Positions 1 through 7,529 of a stretch of DNA of 37,216 bases are shown here, one piece after another. Source of the stretch: JBNRMR01 sp050942895. Its GTDB lineage: Bacteria; Bacillota; Clostridia; Christensenellales; UBA1750. Every line of letters starts with the position of its first letter. The stretch's first letter is position 1. The stretch spans positions 1 through 37,216 of the forward strand of contig JBMNOE010000022.1 in NCBI GenBank assembly GCA_050942895.1, read 5' to 3'. The notes beneath the pieces are model-generated. The model did no database searches and was not told the DNA's origin. It saw nothing but the letters and a program-made list of their open reading frames with translations. The translations under genes were made by a program, and so were the position numbers.

Positions 1-50
1 TCCCGCCGCATTGCGCCCCAAAGGCTAAGCCTTTGGGGCGCAATGCGGGC
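1..50. repeat. 20-bp perfect hairpin downstream of acyl-CoA ligase
   Basis: Bases 6-25 and 29-48 are perfect inverted repeats around the three-base loop TAA. The hairpin starts about 20 bases past the stop codon of the minus-strand acyl-CoA ligase, but no T-run follows on either strand, so it is not a standard intrinsic terminator. Its inner core CCAAAGG/CCTTTGG recurs in the hairpin at 34913-34948 and in the long units of the array at 36541-37216. I infer that it belongs to the same dispersed hairpin family and marks the transcript end. The window edge hides any continuation. Confidence 0.7.
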
Positions 51-70
51 AATCATCCTTCGCCAGCGAT

Positions 71-1732
71 CTATTTGTCTTCTTCGCGCAGCTCAACCCT
101 GCGTATCTTGCCGCTGATGGTCTTCGGCAGAGCCTCAACGAACTCAACAATCCTTGGATACTTATACGGCGCGGTCTTATGCTTCACATATTCCTGGATT
201 TCCTTTTTCAGGCCGTCGTCGCCAGAGGTTCCCTTAACCAGTACAATCGTTGCCTTTACCACCTGCCCACGTATGGGATCGGGCACCCCGGTGATCGCGC
301 ATTCCAGCACATAGGGCAGTTCCATGATTACGCTTTCAATCTCAAAAGGCCCTATGCGATATCCGGATGATTTGATCAGATCATCGGTCCTGCCCACATA
401 CCAGTAATAGCCGTCCTCATCCAGCCAGGCCATGTCACCGGTGTGATATGCGCCGTCGTGCCAGACCTCTTTCGTCCTCTCCTCATCCAGATAATAGCCG
501 GTGAACATGCCCGGGCTCAGGCCGTCGTCTGTGTAAATGACGATTTCCCCCACCTGGCCGGGCTGGGCGCTGCCGCCCTCCGGCGTCATCAGGCCCACAT
601 TGTAATGGGGATTGGGCTTGCCCATGGAACCCGGCTTTGGCTCCATACCCACTGAGTTGAGAACCGTCAGCGTAGTTTCCGTCTGCCCAAAGCCTTCCAT
701 CAGCTTTACTCCCGTTGCCTCGTAGAAGCGCGAGAAAACCTCCGGGTTCAAAGCCTCTCCTGCGATGGTGCCGTACTCCAGCGAGGAAAGATCATACCTG
801 CTCAGATCCTCCTTTATGAAGAAGCGGTATATGGTAGGCGGCGCGCAGAATGTTGTGATGTTGTACTTTTTGAACATCTGCAAAACCTGCGTGCTTTCAA
901 ATCTGTCATAGTCATATGTGAAAATGCAGGCCTCACAGGTCCACTGCCCATAAAGCTTGCCCCAGACCGCCTTGCCCCAGCCTGTGTCCGCCATTGTGAA
1001 GTGAACGCCATCGGGATTCACCTTGTGCCACCATTTCGCCGTGACTATATGAGCAACAGCATATTTGTGGTTTTGGACGGCAATCTTCGGATGACCGGTG
1101 GTGCCGGAGGTGAAGTACATCAGCATCGGCTCGTCGGCCATGGGGTTTTCATCGCCCGTCGGCCTTGGAAACTCGTCGCTCGCCGCCTCCAGGCCCTCGT
1201 CGAAGTTCAGCCAGCCGTTCGCAACAGATGAGGCGTTGACAACGCACTTTACCTTCAGCGTCGGACTGTCCGGCTGGGCTTCGTCCACGCTCTTGACGCT
1301 GTCGCCGTCGCTGGTACAAACGATGCCCATTACACCCGCCTTGTTGAAGCGGTAGACATAATCATGTGTCATCAGCAGATGTGTCGCCGGAACGGCCACC
1401 GCCCCAATCTTGTGAAGGCCCACCATAGCAAACCAGAACTGATAATGCTTTTTAAGGACCAGCATCACCCTGTCGCCCTTTTTGATGCCTATGGAGCGGA
1501 AAAAGTTGGCCGCCTTCGCTGAATAGCGCATCATATCACCAAATGTGAAAGTTCTGTCATCGCCGTCCTTGGACACCCAAATCATCGCGGGCTTGTCAGC
1601 GCATTTCCCCCCCAAAACGTCCACCACATCGAAGCCGAAGTTGTAACTGTCCGGTATGTTAAACTTGATATTATCTATCGTTCCATCGGTGTTCATGAAC
1701 GCGGCTGCGTATTTTTCATATAAATATGGCAT
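71..1732 (-). CDS. AMP-forming acyl-CoA synthetase, medium-chain/acetyl-CoA synthetase-like
   Basis: ANL-superfamily ligase (553 aa, full length) that makes acyl-CoA, AMP and PPi from a carboxylic acid, ATP and CoA in the cytoplasm. The phosphate-binding motif YFTSGTTGHPK is at residues 206-216, GFGQTET at 347-353, YHTGD at 429-433, the hinge GRTDD at 447-451, and the catalytic lysine of TISGKIRR near 542. Overall it resembles medium-chain acyl-CoA synthetases (ACSM/MACS) more than acetyl-CoA synthetase proper. The ATG follows GGGAGGAAC at good spacing. It is the second gene behind the XRE-cupin regulator (55-base gap) and both lie behind a T-box leader. The leader suggests a substrate linked to isoleucine, such as 2-methylbutyrate or another branched short acid. 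That is inference; phenylacetate or straight-chain acids cannot be excluded. Confidence 0.9.
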   Translation of the reverse strand: MPYLYEKYAAAFMNTDGTIDNIKFNIPDSYNFGFDVVDVLGGKCADKPAMIWVSKDGDDRTFTFGDMMRYSAKAANFFRSIGIKKGDRVMLVLKKHYQFWFAMVGLHKIGAVAVPATHLLMTHDYVYRFNKAGVMGIVCTSDGDSVKSVDEAQPDSPTLKVKCVVNASSVANGWLNFDEGLEAASDEFPRPTGDENPMADEPMLMYFTSGTTGHPKIAVQNHKYAVAHIVTAKWWHKVNPDGVHFTMADTGWGKAVWGKLYGQWTCEACIFTYDYDRFESTQVLQMFKKYNITTFCAPPTIYRFFIKEDLSRYDLSSLEYGTIAGEALNPEVFSRFYEATGVKLMEGFGQTETTLTVLNSVGMEPKPGSMGKPNPHYNVGLMTPEGGSAQPGQVGEIVIYTDDGLSPGMFTGYYLDEERTKEVWHDGAYHTGDMAWLDEDGYYWYVGRTDDLIKSSGYRIGPFEIESVIMELPYVLECAITGVPDPIRGQVVKATIVLVKGTSGDDGLKKEIQEYVKHKTAPYKYPRIVEFVEALPKTISGKIRRVELREEDK

Positions 1733-1787
1733 TTTTCTCTGTTCCTCCCTGATTATTTATCGATTTTCCGCTTCTTTCCCGCTTGTT

Positions 1788-2369
1788 CTACGCTTTTTCC
1801 GCTTCGTCCGGTATGACCACCGAAAGGAAAACGCAATCCCTGCCGTCCACGGCAATCATTCCATGGCCATGGGCGGAGTTATAGTAAACCGAATCCCCCT
1901 CGTCCATGTACTCCACATGGTTGCCAAGCTGAATTTTCAGCCTGCCTTCAAGCACCAGGTTGAATTCCTGGCCGCCGTGGGTGGAAAGCTCGATCGGCGC
2001 GTTTTGCTGCTCAGGCTTATATGGCGCCTTCACGATGAATGGCTCGGCCTTTCTTTCCTTGAGAAAAATCGCCATATGTTGATACTCAAAGCCCTCCCTG
2101 CGCTTTATGGGCGTACCCTGTCCCTTGCGCACCAAAGTGTAAAAGGAAAGCTTGGGAACATCCCCCGTCACCAGCTCGCCGATATCAACGCCGAAGCGCT
2201 GGGCGCACTTAAACAGAAAAGTGAATGAAAAATCCTCCTCGCCGTTTTCCAGCCGCGCATATTGTTCCTCTGTGACATCCGTTACCCCGGCCATCTCCTC
2301 CACGCTGATGTCCAGAATCGTCCTCAGTCCCCTAATTCGCTCTGCCACCTGCACAATCTGACTTGACAT
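1788..2369 (-). CDS. XRE-family regulator with C-terminal cupin domain
   Basis: A 193-aa DNA-binding regulator: a helix-turn-helix domain (about residues 8-65) followed by a cupin ligand-binding domain (about 110-185, containing the HGGQEFNLVLEG and HGHG segments). The family (SutR/PuuR-like architecture) senses small metabolites. The ORF stays open 156 bases upstream, but that part is the T-box leader. The ATG at 2369 follows an AGGAGG site and is the real start. It sits between the T-box leader and the acyl-CoA ligase. It probably controls the ligase operon in response to the acid, its CoA ester or a product, but its target site is not visible. Confidence 0.88.
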   Translation of the reverse strand: MSSQIVQVAERIRGLRTILDISVEEMAGVTDVTEEQYARLENGEEDFSFTFLFKCAQRFGVDIGELVTGDVPKLSFYTLVRKGQGTPIKRREGFEYQHMAIFLKERKAEPFIVKAPYKPEQQNAPIELSTHGGQEFNLVLEGRLKIQLGNHVEYMDEGDSVYYNSAHGHGMIAVDGRDCVFLSVVIPDEAEKA

Positions 2370-2392
2370 CGTAAGCACCTCCTGATAATAAT

Positions 2393-2427
2393 AAAAAAAC
2401 TTCCGCCTTTTCAAAGAGACGAAAGTT
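2393..2427 (-). terminator. T-box-controlled intrinsic terminator
   Basis: On the minus strand, an ACTTTCGTC arm pairs with GGCGGAAGT and a run of seven T follows. It lies directly after the T-box sequence and 24 bases before the XRE-cupin start. The T-box segment would pair in the alternative antiterminator, as in standard T-box leaders. Confidence 0.75.
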
Positions 2428-2704
2428 CCGCTGTACCACTCTTGTTGCCTTTCGCGGCCCTTTGCAGTCCAAGCCTGCGAAGCCACGAAAAACCAATCTG
2501 CCGCATCATATATAATGCGCTCCAACGTAACGCCTGGATCGCGTCCGCACTTACTCGGCCTTCATATGCGAAAAAAAGAAAACCTTTGGCGCGGATACTC
2601 CGGGGCGATCCTTCCACTGTCTGCCGCACCGGCTTTCACCAAATGCCGGCTCTCTTTGGCGGGCGCGCAATGGAACAGTCCCCATCAACGTACTTTATTC
2701 AACT
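2428..2704 (-). promoter_or_regulatory. T-box leader 1, probably tRNA-Ile responsive
   Basis: The conserved T-box AGAGTGGTACAGCGG is at 2428-2442 on the minus strand, and the Stem I hallmark AGAGAG-CCGG with a GGTGAAAGCCGG apical part lies upstream. The base after TGG in the T-box is T, which pairs with a tRNA ending ACCA (discriminator A). On the 3' side of Stem I the sequence reads GAAGG-ATC-G, giving ATC (2607-2609) as the likely specifier, flanked by a five-pair helix (TTCCA/TGGAA) and GGGG/CCCC. A GGA (Gly) reading is geometrically possible. It would need a tRNA with U73 and a TGGA T-box, and a purine does not follow it, so Ile is preferred. It controls the XRE-cupin gene and the acyl-CoA ligase. 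Confidence 0.88.
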
Positions 2705-2710
2705 GCAGTG

Positions 2711-2739
2711 ATGATATCACACTCTTTTTAACCTGTCAA
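2711..2739 (-). promoter_or_regulatory. Sigma-A promoter of T-box leader 1
   Basis: TTGACA (2734-2739), a 17-base spacer and TATCAT (2711-2716) on the minus strand. Transcription should start near 2704, just upstream of the T-box Stem I. It begins within 30 bases of the GDPD stop codon, so the operon is transcribed independently of its upstream neighbour. Confidence 0.85.
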
Positions 2740-2761
2740 TACTAACTTTAAAAACCGCGCC

Positions 2762-3514
2762 TTATTTTTCCTTCGCGTTCTCAGCGCAAACAAGGCTATA
2801 AAGCTTGTCGGGAAAGTTGATGGTCATGCCGTCAACTCCGCTGCGGTAGGCATTTTCCATGTCCTGAAGCGTTCTGATGCCCCAGGCCCTCACCGAAAAG
2901 CCCATGTCCTTCAGCCGCTCCACGCTTTCCTTTGAAACATCCCTAACATTCGGGCATATCTGATAGCACTTTATTGAGCGCAGCCTTTCAACGGCCTCAT
3001 CGCTCAGCTCTCTTATCAGATAACCCACCCGAAAACCGCTCATTTCGCTGATCTTTTTGATGATGGGAAAACTAAAGGATGTTACAATGGTCCTTTCTTC
3101 AAGGCCGTAAGGCTGCATTGCCTTGACTATCCTTTCCTCTATCCCGTCCTCCTTGATTTCGATGGCAAGATGCACGCCCTTGTCCTTCACGAAGTCCAAA
3201 AACTCGGCAAATGAGATTATCTTGTCAGGCGGAAAATCCCCGCTTCTCCCAATCACATTCAGGCGGCGCAGTTCAGCGAAGGAAAGCCCGCCGACAGGGC
3301 CGAAGCCATCCGTCACCCTGTCCAGATTGTCATCATGGAAAAGATAGAGAATGCCATCGCTGCTGATGCGCACATCCGTTTCGATGCCGTTGGCCTTTTG
3401 CTCAATGCCCAGCTCAAAGGCGGATAAAGTATTTTCAGGCGCATATTCGCTGGCCCCTCTGTGGGCATAGTTGATGAACAGCCTTCCATCAGCCTCATAG
3501 ATATCCTTAAACAT
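2762..3514 (-). CDS. Glycerophosphodiester phosphodiesterase
   Basis: GDPD-family TIM-barrel enzyme (250 aa) that hydrolyses glycerophosphodiesters to glycerol-3-phosphate and an alcohol. The signature runs from AHRGASEYAPENT near the N-terminus through ETDVRISSDG to HDDNLDR, carrying the usual catalytic histidines, glutamates and aspartate. No signal peptide is seen, so it is probably cytoplasmic. The ATG at 3514 was chosen over the one at 3538 because AAGGAAGG lies six bases before it. It follows the ABC-importer genes on the same strand, separated by a degenerate repeat with hairpins. A functional link to that importer, as UgpQ has to the Ugp system, is possible but not shown. Confidence 0.9.
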   Translation of the reverse strand: MFKDIYEADGRLFINYAHRGASEYAPENTLSAFELGIEQKANGIETDVRISSDGILYLFHDDNLDRVTDGFGPVGGLSFAELRRLNVIGRSGDFPPDKIISFAEFLDFVKDKGVHLAIEIKEDGIEERIVKAMQPYGLEERTIVTSFSFPIIKKISEMSGFRVGYLIRELSDEAVERLRSIKCYQICPNVRDVSKESVERLKDMGFSVRAWGIRTLQDMENAYRSGVDGMTINFPDKLYSLVCAENAKEK

Positions 3515-3569
3515 CCGGTTTTCCTTCCTTAAAGACATTTACGGGGGATGGGAATTTTTCGCTTCGTCC

Positions 3570-3744
3570 CCTTGACCCCCTTATCATGTGTCGCACAAGC
3601 ATGTTCCCTCAATATTAAAGTTTGGGGTCCAGCCCTTTTCAATGGGTTGAACACCGGAGGCCGTAACCCTCAGCCCCTGCTGCTCAAGCTTTTTCTAAAG
3701 CTTGCGGGATATGCCCGGTGGCAACGCCCTCGGACATATCCCGC
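3570..3744. repeat. Degenerate copy of the composite intergenic repeat with two hairpins
   Basis: The segment has diverged repeat-family sequence (CCCTTGACCC, TTATCATG, ATTAAAGTTT) and then two inverted repeats. These are AAGCTTT/AAAGCTT at 3686-3703, running straight into GCGGG, and GCGGGATATG/CATATCCCGC at 3704-3713 and 3735-3744. The AAGCTT palindrome followed by GCGGG matches the edge of the unit at 24750-24840. It fills the gap between the binding-protein gene and the GDPD gene and begins about 20 bases after the binding-protein stop. It has no T-run. Confidence 0.6.
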
Positions 3745-3762
3745 GGAACAATTGAAATAATG

Positions 3763-5313
3763 CTACTTGTTGGCGTTATATGTATTTTGCAGATCTTCCC
3801 AGGCTTCCAGCGCGCCTGCCGCCAGATATTCAGCGTAAACCGCATCCCACTTAGCGTCAAAATCGCTTACCGATCCTTCGATTAGCTGCACTACCTGGTC
3901 GCGCTCAATTGCGTTGAGGGTCGGCTTCTTATCGTCATACACAGGTGTGGCGCCCTTCATCGGCGGGCAAAGAAGGGGCATATCCTGCACCACAAACTGA
4001 TAATCCTTTATCTGCTGGTGGTAATCGGAGTTGAAGTCCTTGATGTAGTTGAGCAGGAACTTTTCAGGGTTCCCGGCGAAAACCTTGCCCATGGTGCCGT
4101 ACTGGGGCTCAATCCAGGCCACTTTCTGGACAGCAGTATCATACAGATACTTGGGAATTCCGTTTTCGTCATATTCCCATTCGGTTCCTTCCACGCCCAG
4201 GTTCCCCGTCAGATAAGCCTCGTCGCTGGCGAGCCAGTTCAGGAAAATGACGGCTTCTTCTTGATGCTTCGAGCTTGCAGGCACGAAGAACATATATTGA
4301 TCCAGCGGGTTATCCTGCATGTAGAAGTATTCCTGGCTGGTTCCGGAAGAGTTCTTAAAGGGATAGCTGGGCAGCAGCTCAGCATCAGGGTGATTCGCCC
4401 TTAAGTTATCATACAAAAGACCGTATGCGCTATGGAAGGGGTAATGCCCGGCCCCGATAAAGCTAAACAGATTGCCCCGAGAGATGTCCTCGCGGAACTG
4501 AGCCTCGCCGGAGTCAAGAACGTAGGATTTTATGAAGCCTTCGTTATAGAGCTTGTTAAGATATCTCAAAGCTTCTTTGGCGCCGTCCCAGAGCAGGGCG
4601 GGCTTCCAAAAATCGATGGGCTCGGGGGTCTCCTCTGTGAAAGCAGGCAAGATCACCATCCGCCAGTGGGTGTACTGGTTTCCCTGAAGAGCGAATGTGC
4701 CTAGCTCGGGGTAGGCTTCCTTCGCAGCCACCAGCATGTCATAGAACTCGTCCATGTTGGTGGGAAGCTCCATGTTCAGCTCCTTGAGCAGATCATTTCT
4801 TACCCATGTTGTGGGAACAAGGCCGTTGTCATAGTGATAAAAGCCGTAGACCTTGCCGTCACGGATGCCCCACTCATAGGAGTCGCCTTCGTAGAAATTC
4901 TTAAGATTATCATTGTGCTTTTCAACATACTGGGTGATATCCGCAACGCCGCCGTTGTTGATGTAAGTGTTCATGACTGTGAAATTGGTTGTGCGCACAA
5001 GGTCAGGCGCAGTTCCGGCGGCAAGCTTTGTGGATATGGCCTCATCGCGGCTGGCGGCAGGGTCGATCACATAGCTGACCTTGATGCCGTATTCGGCCAT
5101 CTTCTCGTTGACATACTGCGTCCACCAGTTATCCTCCAGGGTTCCTTCCGATTCGGGTATGCTTCCCCTGTCCCAGACCCAGGCGGTTATCTCCACCAGG
5201 TCTTTTGCCTGGCCCCCTCCCGCCCCTCCGGTGCTGGGCGTACAGGCCGCTGCAATGCCCGCCAGCATTATCAGCGCAATCGCCATGGCGATCATTCGGG
5301 TCCATCTGTTCAT
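3763..5313 (-). CDS. Extracellular solute-binding lipoprotein of sugar-type ABC importer
   Basis: A 516-aa lipoprotein with a basic N-terminus, a hydrophobic signal and a lipid-attachment cysteine at residue 24 (IAAAC), followed by a Ser/Gly/Ala-rich linker. The length and the mature sequence fit the large LplA/YtcQ-type family 1 solute-binding proteins of Firmicutes, which capture oligosaccharides outside the membrane. AGGAGG precedes the ATG. It is the third gene after the two permeases, with a 139-base gap. The ligand cannot be read from sequence. Its C-terminus (FDAKWDAVYAEYLAAGA) resembles that of the binding protein at 15844-17772. Confidence 0.88.
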   Translation of the reverse strand: MNRWTRMIAMAIALIMLAGIAAACTPSTGGAGGGQAKDLVEITAWVWDRGSIPESEGTLEDNWWTQYVNEKMAEYGIKVSYVIDPAASRDEAISTKLAAGTAPDLVRTTNFTVMNTYINNGGVADITQYVEKHNDNLKNFYEGDSYEWGIRDGKVYGFYHYDNGLVPTTWVRNDLLKELNMELPTNMDEFYDMLVAAKEAYPELGTFALQGNQYTHWRMVILPAFTEETPEPIDFWKPALLWDGAKEALRYLNKLYNEGFIKSYVLDSGEAQFREDISRGNLFSFIGAGHYPFHSAYGLLYDNLRANHPDAELLPSYPFKNSSGTSQEYFYMQDNPLDQYMFFVPASSKHQEEAVIFLNWLASDEAYLTGNLGVEGTEWEYDENGIPKYLYDTAVQKVAWIEPQYGTMGKVFAGNPEKFLLNYIKDFNSDYHQQIKDYQFVVQDMPLLCPPMKGATPVYDDKKPTLNAIERDQVVQLIEGSVSDFDAKWDAVYAEYLAAGALEAWEDLQNTYNANK

Positions 5314-5452
5314 TTTGCTTCCTCCTTTTATTGGTACAATTCCTCGTTCCTCAAATTTCTCCTTGTGCTAATCCGGCGCAGCCAAAACAGCATGGCCGAA
5401 AATTGTCTTTTCCATTCGCTATTCATCATCATCGGCATGACTTTAAAAACTA

Positions 5453-6331
5453 TCAGCCCTTTATGGCGCCTATTGCAACGCCCTTTATAAAATATTTTTG
5501 CAAAAGCGGGTAGACCACTAAGATCGGCAATACCGCCACCACCACAGTGGCGCCCTTCACGTTTTCTGGCACAACCAGGCCGCTGATGTCTGTCCCCAGG
5601 GCGGACTGGTCCATCGAATCTGAAAATGCGCTCAGCACTGTACGAAGCCTAACCTGCAATGTGGTGCGGCTGTTGCTCTGTATGTACAAAAGTGCGGGCT
5701 GGAATGTATTCCAATATGAAACGGCGTAAAAAATGGTGAGAGTGGCCAAAACCGGCACGCAAAGGGGAAGAAACACATACAAAAACGTCTTTATATTGGA
5801 GCATCCTTCCACCTTGGCAGCCTCCTCCAACTCATAGGGAAGCTCCCTCATGAAGCTGACCATTATGATAAGAAGAAATGTGTCCACCAGCCTTGGCAGT
5901 ATCAGCGACCATATGGAATTAAAAAGCCCAAGGCCCCGCACAGTCATATATGTGGGGATAAGTCCACCGCTGAAATACATCGTAAAAACGATTATCTTCA
6001 TTATCGCCTTGCCGCCCTTAAGCCCCCTGCGGGAAAGCGGGTAGGCTGCCATCGCCGTGACGACAAGGCTGAAAACCACACCGAGAACTGTCAAAAGCGC
6101 AGTGAACTCGATGGCGTTTGTGGTGGCCGAGTTTCTGAATATAAACTTATAAGCCGATGTGGTAAAGCCCACAGGCAGGGCGTAGACCCTCCCCTCGATT
6201 ATCGCCCTTGGTTCGCTGAAGGATATGGCGATTATATAAAGTATTGGGTATAGGAAGGTGATGCTCAAAAGGGCAAAGAACACCACGTTGAAAACGTCGA
6301 ATATCCGTGAAGCTATGCTTTCGTTTTTCAT
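5453..6331 (-). CDS. ABC importer permease, MalG/LplC type
   Basis: Inner-membrane permease (292 aa) with about six hydrophobic segments. The cytoplasmic EAA loop reads EEAAKVEGCSNIKTFLYVFL, the docking site for the ATPase. The C-terminus PLLQKYFIKGVAIGAIKG is typical of the CUT1 sugar-permease family. It pairs with the permease upstream (12-base gap) to form the channel. No ATPase gene is nearby, so a shared MsmX/UgpC-like ATPase encoded elsewhere probably powers it. Confidence 0.9.
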   Translation of the reverse strand: MKNESIASRIFDVFNVVFFALLSITFLYPILYIIAISFSEPRAIIEGRVYALPVGFTTSAYKFIFRNSATTNAIEFTALLTVLGVVFSLVVTAMAAYPLSRRGLKGGKAIMKIIVFTMYFSGGLIPTYMTVRGLGLFNSIWSLILPRLVDTFLLIIMVSFMRELPYELEEAAKVEGCSNIKTFLYVFLPLCVPVLATLTIFYAVSYWNTFQPALLYIQSNSRTTLQVRLRTVLSAFSDSMDQSALGTDISGLVVPENVKGATVVVAVLPILVVYPLLQKYFIKGVAIGAIKG

Positions 6332-6343
6332 ATTACCGCCTCC

Positions 6344-7297
6344 TTAAAACAGCCCTTCCTGGCCGAACAGCTTGGCTATCCTGTCGGCAAGGAGCAGCAT
6401 TATGAAGTTGATTACGCCCTGGAACATATCCGCGGCGGTGGTCAGATTGTATTTTGCGTTGACAACACCCTGCTGGTATATATATGTGCTAAGAACGTCC
6501 GAAACATCCCTCACCCGCGAGTTACTGAAGTTATACGGCTTGTCGAAGCCCATGCTCATCATCCTGCCAACCTGAAGGATGAGTATTATGACTATAGTGC
6601 CGCGTATTCCCGGCAGCGTGATATGCCAGGTGCTCCTGAGCCTGCCCGCGCCGTCTATTGCCGCTGCCTCATATAAACCGGGATCAATGGCGCTGAGGGC
6701 CGAGAGGTAGAGTATGGACTGCCAGCCAGATTCCTTCCATATATCAACTGCGAACCAGAAAAACAACCATGTTCTTGTCTCCGTCAGGTATGTGGACTGG
6801 GGCCTGCCAAGGGCCTTGTTGATGATGTTGAAAAGGCCGGTGTCTATCTGAACAAACTGGAGGATGATGCCGTAGAGTATTACCCATGAAATGAAATGCG
6901 GCAGATATGAAACTGACTGAACCAGACGCTTATAGCGTTCGCTTTTCAGCTCGTTTATCATCAGCGCAAAAACAATCGGCATCGGAAAAACTATGATAAT
7001 GCTGCCCATGTTCAGCAAAAGCGTGTTCCTCACAGCGCGCCAAAACATATTTTCTGAAAACAGCCTTCCAAAGACTTGAAAGCCTATCCAGGGGCTGCGC
7101 ATTATTCCCAATGAAAAATTATATTCCTTGAAGGCGAGCTGAAGCCCACCGATGGGCACATATCGGAACAAAAAATAGTAAATCAAGGCCGGAATGAGCA
7201 TTATGTAAAGATCATAATGAGATCGCCAGTAGCTTCGCCGCTGCATCACCCTTCTTTCGTTAGAAGTAAGCGCACGGCTGCCATTTTCTGCTGCCAC
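6344..7297 (-). CDS. ABC importer permease, LplB/MalF type
   Basis: First gene of the importer operon (317 aa), with about six membrane segments and an EAA loop EAAAIDGAGRLRSTWHITLP. YtcP/LplB-type permeases of CUT1 systems have this length and begin with a short charged N-terminus before DLYIMLIPALIYYFLF. The listed start is GTG with only a weak GGTGAT upstream. An internal start at residue 17 or 18 (GTG-ATG preceded by AGAAGG) is a real alternative and would remove a non-conserved N-terminal tail. A good promoter lies at 7363-7392. Confidence 0.88.
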   Translation of the reverse strand: MAAENGSRALTSNERRVMQRRSYWRSHYDLYIMLIPALIYYFLFRYVPIGGLQLAFKEYNFSLGIMRSPWIGFQVFGRLFSENMFWRAVRNTLLLNMGSIIIVFPMPIVFALMINELKSERYKRLVQSVSYLPHFISWVILYGIILQFVQIDTGLFNIINKALGRPQSTYLTETRTWLFFWFAVDIWKESGWQSILYLSALSAIDPGLYEAAAIDGAGRLRSTWHITLPGIRGTIVIILILQVGRMMSMGFDKPYNFSNSRVRDVSDVLSTYIYQQGVVNAKYNLTTAADMFQGVINFIMLLLADRIAKLFGQEGLF

Positions 7298-7362
7298 GTG
7301 ATCACCAAGCTTTCACAAGTTATTTGATTCCTCGTTTTGTTATTTTAAATCATATATTGAAA

Positions 7363-7392
7363 ATGATAACATGGTGATTAATACATTGTCAA
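7363..7392 (-). promoter_or_regulatory. Promoter of the ABC-importer operon
   Basis: TTGACA (7387-7392), an 18-base spacer and TATCAT (7363-7368) on the minus strand, about 65 bases before the first permease start. The intergenic region is shared with the divergent rarA promoter. Confidence 0.75.
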
Positions 7393-7476
7393 GCAAGAGA
7401 ATTCCCAATTTGTCTTTCATATTTCTTTTCGGGCTGAAGTTTCTTTAAGTCCGGATGTCCATGCTGTAAATATACT

Positions 7477-7505
7477 TTGTAAAGAACATTTCTTCATGGT
7501 ACAAT
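7477..7505 (+). promoter_or_regulatory. Promoter of rarA
   Basis: TTGTAA (7477-7482), a 17-base spacer and TACAAT (7500-7505). The expected start is some 15-20 bases before the rarA ATG, with GGAGAG as ribosome binding site. Confidence 0.65.
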
Positions 7506-7529
7506 ATATTGGAAACGGAGAGCGGTTAA

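Noticed and set aside
1656..2228. 190-residue plus-strand ORF opposite the XRE-cupin gene
   Set aside because: Antisense shadow without a ribosome site.
2370..2525. N-terminal extension of the XRE-cupin protein
   Set aside because: This stretch is the T-box and terminator; AGGAGG and the family start are at 2369.
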